Source: Woeseiaceae bacterium (GTDB lineage: Bacteria; Pseudomonadota; Gammaproteobacteria; Steroidobacterales; Woeseiaceae). From it: a stretch of DNA of 39,229 nucleotides. The position numbers and the translations under genes were made by a program. How positions within the stretch are numbered: the stretch's first letter is position 1; every line of letters begins with the position of its first letter. Shown one piece after another: positions 31,680 to 39,229 of this stretch. The DNA lies in NCBI GenBank assembly GCA_021773155.1, contig JAJFKQ010000237.1:1-39229 (forward strand), given 5' to 3'. The notes beneath the pieces were generated by a model. That model made no database searches. It saw nothing but the letters and a program-made list of their open reading frames with translations, and was not told the DNA's origin.

Positions 31680-31732
31680 TTGCACTGCTTGAAGTACTGT
31701 ATATAATCCCAGCATACTGTGAATACATACAG
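31680..31732 (+). promoter_or_regulatory. lexA: lexA promoter with two SOS boxes
   Basis: TTGCAC (31680-31685), 16 bp, then a perfect -10 TATAAT (31702-31707). Two LexA-type boxes overlap this region: CTGTATATAATCCCAG (31697-31712, one mismatch in the CTGT-N8-ACAG frame) on the -10, and a perfect CTGTGAATACATACAG (31717-31732) at the transcription start. The second box runs into the AGGAA ribosome-binding site of lexA. Confidence 0.9.
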
Positions 31733-31743
31733 GAACTGTTTAA

Positions 31744-32361
31744 ATGCGCGAACTGACCCCCAGACAAAAACAAATTCTCGAATTAATTCAAGATGTTATC
31801 TATGAAACTGGTATGCCGCCGACGCGTGCCGAGATCGCTGCCGAGCTTGGTTTTAAATCGGCCAATGCTGCTGAGGAGCACCTCAGGGCTTTGCAGCGTA
31901 AGGGTGTGCTGGATCTAATCCCTGGCGCATCGCGTGGTATTCAGCTGAAAGATTCTCTGCGTGATCAGATGGGCTTGCCGCTGGTGGGCCGGGTTGCCGC
32001 CGGTAGCCCCATCCTCGCAGAGGAGCATATTGAGACGCATTACAGAATCGATCCGCAGCTGTTTAACCCCAAACCGCATTACCTGTTGCGCGTACAAGGC
32101 ATGAGTATGAAGAACGCCGGCATACTCGATGGTGACTTGGTTGCCGTGCATCGTACGCCCGAGGTTCGCAGTCGACAGATCATTGTTGCGCGTCTTGATG
32201 ATGAAGTAACCGTTAAGCGCTACCGGCAAAACGGTTCGATCGTGTCGCTACTACCCGAGAATGAAGACTTTGAACCCATCATCGTTGACCTGCAGGAACA
32301 GGAACTCGTCATTGAAGGTGTGGTCGTTGGCATTATTCGTGATGGCTTGTCGCTGCATTGA
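31744..32361 (+). CDS. lexA: LexA repressor
   Basis: Repressor of the SOS response that cleaves itself when RecA filaments form. The 205-residue protein has the N-terminal winged helix ([40 protein letters not shown]), the cleavage site Ala86-Gly87 in VAAGSP, and the Ser-Lys dyad Ser121 (QGMSMKN) and Lys158 (VTVKRY), each two residues later than in E. coli. Two SOS boxes in its promoter imply autoregulation. imuA starts 12 bp after its stop, so lexA heads the operon lexA-imuA-imuB-dnaE2 and controls the mutagenesis genes through the same promoter. Confidence 0.97.
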   Translation: MRELTPRQKQILELIQDVIYETGMPPTRAEIAAELGFKSANAAEEHLRALQRKGVLDLIPGASRGIQLKDSLRDQMGLPLVGRVAAGSPILAEEHIETHYRIDPQLFNPKPHYLLRVQGMSMKNAGILDGDLVAVHRTPEVRSRQIIVARLDDEVTVKRYRQNGSIVSLLPENEDFEPIIVDLQEQELVIEGVVVGIIRDGLSLH

Positions 32362-32373
32362 TGAGTTCGCAGA

Positions 32374-33009
32374 GTGAGTCTGGAAAAAGTCCTCGAGAAC
32401 CCGCGAGTCTGGCGGGGCAGCAGTCAGGTCGGCACCCGATCAGGACTGGCCAGTGGTTATCCAGAACTCGATCGTTGCCTGCCCGGGGGTGGTTGGCCAC
32501 CTGAGGCGTTAACGGAGATCCTGATCGGGCAATACGGCATCGGTGAACTGCGTTTATTAATGCCGGCGCTGGCACGACTTAGTGCTGAAGAAGCGCAAAC
32601 CTATTGCGGTGAACACACCGAACCTCGCTGGATAGCCTGGGTAGACCCTCCGTTTCAACCTTATGCACCCGCATTGCAGCAATGTGGTATCGATCTGTCA
32701 CGCGTGCTTATTGTACGACCAAAAGATGACAGCGAATTGTTGTGGTCTGCCGAGCAGGCACTGTCGTCTGGTACGTGTGCAGCCGTATTGTTGTGGCCCG
32801 TTAGTCTCGATGATCAGGCCAGCCGACGTTTGCAACTGGCAGCAGAAAAAGGTCACAGCTGGGCGATTGCATTTCGTCCCTTGAGTGCGCGTCAGCAATC
32901 TTCTGCGGCGGCATTACGTCTGGAGCTGCAATCCACGGAGCAGGGTACTCGTGTTCATATCTTAAAGAATCGTGGTGGACGCCCGGCAGTTTTAGACAGT
33001 CTTCTGTAA
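32374..33009 (+). CDS. imuA: ImuA, translesion synthesis accessory protein (RecA-like)
   Basis: A 211-residue member of the ImuA/SulA-like group that works with ImuB and DnaE2 in damage-induced mutagenesis. It has LASGYPELDRCLPGGGWPPE and ALTEILIGQYGIGELRLL, the RecA-like entry region in which the Walker A is degenerate (GQYGIGEL), then WIAWVDPPFQPYAPAL and the LRLELQSTEQGTRVHILKNR C-terminal pattern typical of ImuA. The start is GTG 32374, since the ATG at 32361 is out of frame. It lies 12 bp after lexA and 2 bp before imuB. The role is inferred from the family and this conserved cassette. Confidence 0.9.
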   Translation: MSLEKVLENPRVWRGSSQVGTRSGLASGYPELDRCLPGGGWPPEALTEILIGQYGIGELRLLMPALARLSAEEAQTYCGEHTEPRWIAWVDPPFQPYAPALQQCGIDLSRVLIVRPKDDSELLWSAEQALSSGTCAAVLLWPVSLDDQASRRLQLAAEKGHSWAIAFRPLSARQQSSAAALRLELQSTEQGTRVHILKNRGGRPAVLDSLL

Positions 33010-33011
33010 CC

Positions 33012-34604
33012 ATGCCACGAGCATGGAAATCGCCCGTCACGTTACGGGACACCGCCCCTACCTCCTCTGCACAACAGCAGGTGCTGCCATTCGCGGAGCC
33101 TGCACTGCTGGCGAAACCATTATCCGTTACGCCTACGCAGGTACGGCGCCTGTGGTTTTGTATCTGGTTATCCAATCTGCCGCTGGAGGCCTGCCAGGCA
33201 TCTGATGAAGCGCTGGCAATTGTTGAAGATCAGCACGGTATCCACCGGGTATTGCAGGCAGATTCTGTAGCTGCAGCGGCAGGGATCATGCCGGGACAGT
33301 CGGCGAATGCTGCGCTCGCATTGTTGCCCGCTTTGCGGCTTGAAGAACGCAGCCTGGTACGTGAGCAGCAAGTGCTTGAAGCGCTGGCAACCTGGCTGGA
33401 GCAGTTTTCCTCGTTTGTAAGCATTGCTGGAAAAGATGTTTTGCTGCTGGAAATTGCAGGCAGCCTGCGATTGTTTGGCGGGCTTTCCAACCTGCGACGA
33501 CAAGTGTCGCAAGGACTTGGCGCACAGGGTTTTTCTGCTGCTATGGCAATAGCGCCCACACCACTGGCTGCAACCTGGCTGGCAAGGGCTGGTCGGCGTG
33601 TCTGTATCCGCGCGGAAGAAAATCTCGGGCCTGCACTACGCAAGTTGCCACTGGATTGTCTGGACTGGCCGGCAGGGCAACGCGAATCTCTGGCGGGCAT
33701 GGGCATTGCCAGTATTGGCGATTGTTTACGTCTGCCACGCGGTGGTTTTGCACGGCGTTTTGGTGCGGAGCGGTTGCTCGAGCTCGATCGCGCACTCGGA
33801 CATTTACCGGATCCGCGTGATTCATGGCGTGCCCCCGAACGTTTCTGTGCCGATTACGAGATGACCGAAGAGCAATCAGACAGTGAGCTACTACTCCATA
33901 TCTGTCGTGAATTATTGCTTTCCCACGAACAGTTTTTGTTGCTACGCCAGCTCGGCACACAGCGTTTGTGTTTCAGTTTTTTTCACCTCAAAAGTACAGC
34001 GACAGAATTACGACTGGGTTCTGCATTTGCCGACCGTTCTCAGGAGCGTTGGTTTGATCTTCTCAAGATTCGTTTCGAGACCTTACGCCTTCCCGAGCCC
34101 GTTATTGCCGTGCGTTTACGCAGTGGCCTGTCACAGCCACTGCAGGCTGAGACGGCCCGACTTTGCTTTGATAACAAAGCGGGAAATGAGAGACGCCGGT
34201 ATTCCATAGCGCAGCTGGCAGAGCGTCTTGTTGCCCGCATCGGGGAGCAGTCAGTGAATGCGCTAACAATGGTCGCCGAGCATCGTCCCGAATACGCGTG
34301 GAAAGTACAAAACCCCTTGTCGGACTGGTCGGCCAGTACTTTGACAACAAGGGACAGCATCAAGCGCCCGTTATGGATGTTGCCGGAGCCAGCCTTGTTA
34401 CCGGCCGACAGTGGTTACCCGTTACACAAAGGGTGCCGGCTAACACTGCTGGAGGGTCCCGAACGACTCGAGACGGGTTGGTGGGATGAACAAAGTATCT
34501 CCCGTGACTACTACACGGCAGTTAACGATGCGGGCATACGCTTATGGATATTTCGTAATCGGCAGCGAACACCGAACTGGTATCTGCATGGCATCTTCGG
34601 GTGA
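33012..34604 (+). CDS. imuB: ImuB, Y-family polymerase-like protein without a catalytic site
   Basis: A 530-residue Y-family homologue. The palm region begins LWFCIWLSNLPLEACQASDE; the catalytic aspartate of active Y-family polymerases in the hhDhDxF motif is replaced here, as in other ImuB proteins, so it is taken to be a non-catalytic adaptor joining the beta clamp, ImuA and DnaE2. Finger and little-finger-like regions follow (MGIASIGDCLRLPRGGFARR is the HhH segment). The C-terminal 100 residues end in NRQRTPNWYLHGIFG, a typical ImuB tail. The start ATG 33012 follows imuA directly, and the stop overlaps the dnaE2 GTG. Confidence 0.92.
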   Translation: MPRAWKSPVTLRDTAPTSSAQQQVLPFAEPALLAKPLSVTPTQVRRLWFCIWLSNLPLEACQASDEALAIVEDQHGIHRVLQADSVAAAAGIMPGQSANAALALLPALRLEERSLVREQQVLEALATWLEQFSSFVSIAGKDVLLLEIAGSLRLFGGLSNLRRQVSQGLGAQGFSAAMAIAPTPLAATWLARAGRRVCIRAEENLGPALRKLPLDCLDWPAGQRESLAGMGIASIGDCLRLPRGGFARRFGAERLLELDRALGHLPDPRDSWRAPERFCADYEMTEEQSDSELLLHICRELLLSHEQFLLLRQLGTQRLCFSFFHLKSTATELRLGSAFADRSQERWFDLLKIRFETLRLPEPVIAVRLRSGLSQPLQAETARLCFDNKAGNERRRYSIAQLAERLVARIGEQSVNALTMVAEHRPEYAWKVQNPLSDWSASTLTTRDSIKRPLWMLPEPALLPADSGYPLHKGCRLTLLEGPERLETGWWDEQSISRDYYTAVNDAGIRLWIFRNRQRTPNWYLHGIFG

Positions 34605-37600
34605 CCGTTCGATATGCTGAACTGCACGCGCTGAGTAACTTTACGTTCCTGCGCGGCGCCTCCCATCCTGAAGAGCTCGTAGAGACGGCCGCAACGCTTG
34701 GCTACGAAGCACTCGCTATCACCGACGAGTGTTCGATGTCCGGCATTGTGCGAGCACACGCAGCGGCGAAGGAGGCCGGGCTTAAAAAGCTGATTATCGG
34801 TTCCGAGTTACGTTTGCGCAGTGGTCGAAAATTAGTGGTGCTCGCGCAAAATATCAGTGGTTACGCAGCACTTTGCCAGCTCATCTCCAACGCACGGCGC
34901 GCGGCGGAGAAAGGGCATTATGAACTGACACGACTCGACTTCGAAGGCGGCCTGCCTGGCTGCCTGGTGTTATGGGTTCCGGACAATGACCTGACACTTG
35001 ATGTAGAGGATCACTGGATACGAGAAACCTTTCGCGACCGTCTCTGGATAGCCGTTGAATTGCTGGCCGACGGCCGGCAACGAGAGCAACTTGAGAGATT
35101 GCGCGAAGAGGGTCGACGCTTGAAGTTGCCGTTGGTGGCAAGCGGTGATGTCCATATGCATGTTCGCGCACGCCGCATACTGCAGGATGCGGTGACGGCG
35201 ATTCGCAGAGGTATGACGGTTGATACTGCTGGCTTCGCCCTGTATTCCAACGGAGAGCGGCATTTACGTTCGCTCGCCGTGCTTAAGCATACATACCCTG
35301 CGGATCTACTCGCGGAATCGGTGCGCATTGCCGACAGCATCCATTTTTCTCTTGATGAACTCTGTTATGAATATCCTGATGAACTGGTGCCGAGCGGAGC
35401 AACAGCGGGTACTTACTTACGCAAGCTCACCGAGGAGGGTATGCAGCGTCGCTGGCCAGATGGCACTCCGGCCAAGGTTGTCGCACTCGTAGAGTACGAA
35501 TTAAAACTGATCGCAGAGCTTGAATACGAGTCGTATTTTCTAACGGTGCAGGACATCGTTGCTTTTGCCCGTTCAAAAAATATTCTCTGCCAGGGACGAG
35601 GTTCAGCCGCAAATTCGGCCGTGTGTTTTTGTTTGGGGATTACAGAGGTTGATCCCGGACGCATGGCAGTACTGGTGGAACGCTTTATCTCGAAAGAGCG
35701 TAACGAACCACCTGATATCGATGTGGATTTCGAGCACGAACGTCGCGAAGAGGTCATCCAGTACATCTATAACAAGTACGGCCGGGAGCGGGCCGCATTG
35801 GCGGCTACAGTCATTACTTATCGCCCACGCAGTGCGTTGCGTGATATTGGCAAAGTGCTTGGGCTGAGCGACCTGCAGATCAGTCGTCTTTCCCGTTCTA
35901 TGCAGTGGTGGGACGGCAGCAAGGTTGATGACAGCCGTGTCCTCGAAGCCGGGCTCGATCCGGATAGCCCGATTATCCGGCGCCTCATGTACCTGGTTCG
36001 CGAAATTATGGGGTTTCCGCGACATCTTTCGCAGCATGTTGGCGGTTTTGTTATTTCCGACGCACCGCTGTATGAGCTCGTGCCGATCGAAAATGCGACG
36101 ATGCCGGATCGTACGGTCATTCAATGGGAGAAGAATGATCTGGAAGATCTCGGGCTCCTGAAAGTCGATGTCCTGGGCCTGGGAATGCTGACAGCCATTC
36201 GGCGTAGTTTTGATTTGATTCGTAATTTCGATGGTCGGGATTACACCCTGGCGACAATCCCGGCAGAAGATTCGCTGGTGTACGACATGATCTGCGATGG
36301 CGATACGATGGGTGTATTTCAAATCGAGTCACGTGCCCAGATGGCGATGTTGCCCAGACTTAAACCGCGTTGCTACTACGATCTTGTTATTGAGGTAGCG
36401 ATCATCCGACCCGGCCCGATTCAGGGCGACATGGTGCATCCTTATTTGCGTCGCAGGAATGGCGAGGAGGCGGTCGACTATCCCAGTGATGAAGTGAAGG
36501 GTGTGTTGCAACGGACATTGGGCGTACCGATTTTCCAGGAGCAGGTCATGCAACTTGCAGTCGTTGCCGCCGGCTTTACGCCGGGTGAGGCCGATCGATT
36601 GCGACGCGCGATGGCGGCCTGGAAGCGACGAGGTGGATTGGGTCCGTTTGAAGACAAGTTGATAAACGGCATGCGCGAGCGCGGTTACGACGAGAACTTC
36701 GCGCGTCAGATATTTCGGCAGATTGAAGGCTTTGGTGAGTACGGTTTTCCTGAATCACACTCCGCGAGTTTTGCATTACTCGTTTACGTATCGTGCTGGT
36801 TGAAGTGTCATACACCGGCGGCATTCACGTGTGCCCTGTTGAACAGTCAGCCGATGGGTTTTTATTCGGCCTCGCAGCTTGTGCAGGACGTCCGGCGGCA
36901 CGGTGTAGAGGTACGCGCTGTTGGTATAAACGATAGCGATTGGGACTGTACTTTGGAGACCGACGTGGACAATACAGCGGTGCTGAGACTGGGTCTTCGC
37001 ATGGTTAAGGGATTGTCTGAAAATGCGGGGCGAAGAATCGTCGCCGAGCGCAAAAATGGTGCATACCTGCAGGTTCAGCAGTTGCTGGAAAGAGCGCACC
37101 TCGATCAGCGTGAGTTGGGTGTGCTCGCAACTTCGGGTGCTTTGCGTGCGCTGTCTGGTGACCGGCACAAGGCACGCTGGGCCGTCGCGGGAGCCGAGAA
37201 ACCGATGCCGTTATTCCAGTCGATGGACCGTTATGAAGCAGCGCCGCTCTTAAAAAGGCCAACCGAAGGCCAGAATATCGTTGCCGACTATCAAAGTACC
37301 GGCTTGACGCTCGAACGGCATCCGATGTGTTTGTTACGTCGCAATCTGGATCGCTATGACTACGCTACGGCCGAGCGACTGCCCGGCATGAATAATGGTC
37401 AGCGTATCAATGTCGCAGGGCTTGTTATTACCAAGCAGCGTCCTGGAACGGCGAGCGGTGTCACGTTTGTAACGCTGGAAGATGAAACCGGCCAGATCAA
37501 CCTGATTGTCTGGAAGAAAGTCGCAGAGGAATTTCGCTCGGCATTGTTAAATGCCCGCTTGCTCGGCATAGCGGGAGAGCTGCAGATCGAGGGAAAGGTT

Positions 37601-37681
37601 ATTCATGTCATTGCGCAGCAGCTATTTGACCACACCGAAATGCTCGGTGGGCTCAGCGTGCGATCCCGGGACTTCCGTTAA
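34601..37681 (+). CDS. dnaE2: Error-prone DNA polymerase DnaE2 (ImuC)
   Basis: C-family polymerase that performs SOS mutagenic translesion synthesis. The 1026-residue length is typical of DnaE2 and shorter than replicative DnaE. The PHP domain starts YAELHALSNFTFLRGASHPE. Palm aspartates are in PPDIDVDFEHERREEVIQYI (Asp374 and Asp376), with IQWEKNDLEDLGLLKVDVLG after. FGEYGFPESHSASFALLVYV and the C-terminal OB-fold INVAGLVITKQRPGTASGVT are characteristic. The GTG start overlaps the imuB stop. With lexA, imuA and imuB it forms a complete mutasome operon under SOS control. Confidence 0.96.
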   Translation: MTVRYAELHALSNFTFLRGASHPEELVETAATLGYEALAITDECSMSGIVRAHAAAKEAGLKKLIIGSELRLRSGRKLVVLAQNISGYAALCQLISNARRAAEKGHYELTRLDFEGGLPGCLVLWVPDNDLTLDVEDHWIRETFRDRLWIAVELLADGRQREQLERLREEGRRLKLPLVASGDVHMHVRARRILQDAVTAIRRGMTVDTAGFALYSNGERHLRSLAVLKHTYPADLLAESVRIADSIHFSLDELCYEYPDELVPSGATAGTYLRKLTEEGMQRRWPDGTPAKVVALVEYELKLIAELEYESYFLTVQDIVAFARSKNILCQGRGSAANSAVCFCLGITEVDPGRMAVLVERFISKERNEPPDIDVDFEHERREEVIQYIYNKYGRERAALAATVITYRPRSALRDIGKVLGLSDLQISRLSRSMQWWDGSKVDDSRVLEAGLDPDSPIIRRLMYLVREIMGFPRHLSQHVGGFVISDAPLYELVPIENATMPDRTVIQWEKNDLEDLGLLKVDVLGLGMLTAIRRSFDLIRNFDGRDYTLATIPAEDSLVYDMICDGDTMGVFQIESRAQMAMLPRLKPRCYYDLVIEVAIIRPGPIQGDMVHPYLRRRNGEEAVDYPSDEVKGVLQRTLGVPIFQEQVMQLAVVAAGFTPGEADRLRRAMAAWKRRGGLGPFEDKLINGMRERGYDENFARQIFRQIEGFGEYGFPESHSASFALLVYVSCWLKCHTPAAFTCALLNSQPMGFYSASQLVQDVRRHGVEVRAVGINDSDWDCTLETDVDNTAVLRLGLRMVKGLSENAGRRIVAERKNGAYLQVQQLLERAHLDQRELGVLATSGALRALSGDRHKARWAVAGAEKPMPLFQSMDRYEAAPLLKRPTEGQNIVADYQSTGLTLERHPMCLLRRNLDRYDYATAERLPGMNNGQRINVAGLVITKQRPGTASGVTFVTLEDETGQINLIVWKKVAEEFRSALLNARLLGIAGELQIEGKVIHVIAQQLFDHTEMLGGLSVRSRDFR

Positions 37682-37687
37682 CGCGAC

Positions 37688-37984
37688 TTATAAATCGTCG
37701 TCGAGGTTGAAGTTGTATGTACTACCAAACTCATCATCACGTTGTTCGGCAAGAGCCTCAAGCTTCTCGCGAACTTCGCGGTGGTGAGCGGCTTCATCCG
37801 GATTTTCAGAGTCGATCTTCGCGACAAGTGCATCGACATTAACCTCTGTCGTCGAATCTTCAATGATGTCGTCGTCACCAGTAAGATCAATTTCATCATC
37901 AGAGATATCTTCGGAGGTCTCGTCGTCCGAAAGGCCGTCTTCTACCTGGTCCTCGTCGCCAGTTGCATCAATATCGCCGTTCAT
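37688..37984 (-). CDS. Small acidic protein, function unknown
   Basis: I do not recognise a named family. The 98-residue product is extremely acidic in its first half (DEDQVEDGLSDDETSEDISD), then has a likely helix DEAAHHREVREKLEALAEQR and a short end STYNFNLDDDL. No signal peptide or membrane segment is present. It starts 25 bp after gspF on the same strand, so it is probably the last gene of that operon, and its end lies 6 bp from the convergent dnaE2 stop. The ordered C-terminal helix suggests a real gene despite its low complexity. Confidence 0.65.
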   Translation of the reverse strand: MNGDIDATGDEDQVEDGLSDDETSEDISDDEIDLTGDDDIIEDSTTEVNVDALVAKIDSENPDEAAHHREVREKLEALAEQRDDEFGSTYNFNLDDDL

Positions 37985-38009
37985 TGCGTACCTCGTAAGG
38001 CTGATAATG

Positions 38010-39224
38010 CTAACGAATCAAGTTGTTGATCTCAAAAATGGGCAACAATATGGCGAGAACAATTATCAGTACGACGCCACCCATAAGTACGATCACCAAC
38101 GGCTGCAATATACCAAGTAATGTAGCGATAAGGCCATTGACTTCGCGTTCTTGTCCGGACGCTGCACGATCCAACATTTCTTCCAGTTTGCCACCTGCTT
38201 CGCCACTCGATATGAGGTGGATCATCATGGGCGGGAATAGCTTGCTGACGGCCAGCGATTTACTGATCGATTCACCCTCGCGAACACGAATAGTTGCCTC
38301 AACAACAGCGTCCCGCATAGGCAAATTCTCGATAACTTCAGCCGAGATCTTGAGCGCCTCGAGTATTGGTACTCCGCTACCTGCAAGAATGCTCAGCGTA
38401 CGCGTGAAGCGCGCGGTGTTAATTCCGCGAGCCAGCCGGCCAGTGATTGGCATCCGTATCAGGAAGCGATGGTAACTACGGCGCGGTCCTTCCTGTTGCA
38501 GGATTCGCCACAGCCCGTATCCTGCGGCCGCGACACCGACAATCAATGCCAGCCAGTGAGCGACCAGAAAGTCGCTGGTTGCGATCAGGCCGCGTGTCAG
38601 GCCCGGTAATTCCGCCTGAGTGCTTTGGAATACGCCGACGATTTTCGGCACAACGGTTGCCAGCATGAAGCTGATGATACCGATCGCCATGACGATTAAT
38701 GCGGCGGGATACACCATCGCGTTGGTAATGTTCTGACGCAATTCCTGGCGGGACTCGGTGTAGTCGGCAAGGCGGTCAAGTACGATATCGAGATGTCCGG
38801 ACTGTTCGCCTGCAGCGACCGTTGCCCGGTAGAGCTCCGGAAAGGCCTGTGGAAAGTCGGCAAGCCCATCTGCCAGCGTATAGCCCTCCATGACCTTCGC
38901 GCGGACACCCAGCAAAATGCTCTTGGTGCGCGGGCTGTCATTTTGCTGCGATACCGCGAGTAATGTTTCCTCGAGTGGCATTCCCGACTGGGTTAACGAA
39001 GCCAGCTGTCTCGTCACCAGTGCGAGTTCTGCTGAAGAAATTCCCTTACGAAATGAAAAGCTGCTTTGCCGGCGAGCCTCTTTTTGCGCGACTTCAGTGA
39101 CACTGACGGGTAACAGGTTTCGGTCACGCAGTAATTGCCTGACATGTTTTGGTGTATCACCTTCAAGCAGTCCCTTGGCCTGCTTGCCGGCCTGGTCCAT
39201 TGCCACATATTCGAACGCGCCCAT
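38010..39224 (-). CDS. gspF: Type II secretion system inner-membrane protein GspF
   Basis: Polytopic platform protein of the type II secretion system. The 404-residue product is full length; ATG at 39224 lies 5 bases from the window edge. It has two T2SSF domains, the first around MPLEETLLAVSQQNDSPRTK and the second around LSILAGSGVPILEALKISAE, each followed by the GEQSG/GEAGG motif (VAAGEQSGHLDIVL and SSGEAGGKLEEML), and three membrane segments (about 170-192, 222-242 and 370-395). The N-terminal FEYVAMDQAGKQAKGLLEGD is typical of GspF rather than PilC. Upstream gspE is presumably just outside the window. gspG does not follow here, so the operon order is unusual at this end. Confidence 0.94.
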   Translation of the reverse strand: MGAFEYVAMDQAGKQAKGLLEGDTPKHVRQLLRDRNLLPVSVTEVAQKEARRQSSFSFRKGISSAELALVTRQLASLTQSGMPLEETLLAVSQQNDSPRTKSILLGVRAKVMEGYTLADGLADFPQAFPELYRATVAAGEQSGHLDIVLDRLADYTESRQELRQNITNAMVYPAALIVMAIGIISFMLATVVPKIVGVFQSTQAELPGLTRGLIATSDFLVAHWLALIVGVAAAGYGLWRILQQEGPRRSYHRFLIRMPITGRLARGINTARFTRTLSILAGSGVPILEALKISAEVIENLPMRDAVVEATIRVREGESISKSLAVSKLFPPMMIHLISSGEAGGKLEEMLDRAASGQEREVNGLIATLLGILQPLVIVLMGGVVLIIVLAILLPIFEINNLIR

Positions 39225-39229
39225 TTAGT

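Noticed and set aside
35603-36322. 239-residue ORF antisense to dnaE2
   Set aside because: Fully inside the conserved dnaE2 catalytic region and without any domain pattern.

Overview
This window reads as a chromosomal segment of a free-living gammaproteobacterium, by eye a little over half G+C. Two conserved gammaproteobacterial blocks support this: comEC-exbB-exbD-msbA-lpxK, and rne / rluC / yceF / yceD-rpmF-plsX-fabH. A lexA-imuA-imuB-dnaE2 SOS cassette and a type II secretion gene (gspF) fit the same picture. The DUF6502/DUF5666 pair and the gene content resemble marine gammaproteobacterial groups such as Woeseiaceae, but that placement is inference only. I see no prophage, insertion sequence, CRISPR array, rRNA or tRNA.

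Layout. 1-8.6 kb: a DUF2062 gene fragment (minus), then a tightly packed plus-strand run comEC, exbB, exbD, msbA, lpxK, a SAM methyltransferase and an uncharacterised 514-residue GNAT-like protein. The last genes of this run share 4-bp start/stop overlaps. 8.6-10.4 kb: a broken glutathione S-transferase gene (minus) diverging from a membrane-anchored thioredoxin-fold protein. 10.4-14.4 kb: an amino-acid metabolism island with an Lrp/AsnC regulator diverging from a cystathionine gamma-synthase-family enzyme, a RocF-like arginase and a cysteine-synthase-like enzyme. 14.5-18.8 kb: a small membrane protein, dapA and uspE (minus), a CaiB/AMACR-type CoA protein and a low-molecular-weight tyrosine phosphatase.

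18.9-21.2 kb holds the least understood unit. A DUF6502 protein and a DUF5666 lipoprotein share a 4-bp overlap. They are preceded by a promoter whose -10 region lies inside a 19-bp inverted repeat ending two bases before the start codon. 21.3-28.8 kb: rne with a long leader and an Arg-rich and Lys/Pro-rich tail, then rluC, yceF and the yceD-rpmF-plsX-fabH block linking ribosome biogenesis with phospholipid and fatty-acid initiation.

28.8-31.7 kb: a perfect 30-bp-arm inverted repeat fills the gap between fabH and a DUF1232 gene. A glutathione S-transferase, an L,D-transpeptidase and, convergent with it, a Lpp/OprI-like alanine-zipper lipoprotein ending in lysine follow. The last two are plausible enzyme and substrate for attaching the outer membrane to peptidoglycan. 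31.7-37.7 kb: lexA with two SOS boxes followed by imuA, imuB and dnaE2, a self-contained damage-inducible mutagenesis operon. 37.7-39.2 kb: a small acidic protein and gspF on the minus strand.

Most genes belong to known families. The points worth a second look are the DUF6502/DUF5666 unit and its operator, the methyltransferase/GNAT-like pair tied to lpxK, the decayed GST gene, the transpeptidase/lipoprotein pair, the unusual inverted repeats, and the Lrp-linked amino-acid island.
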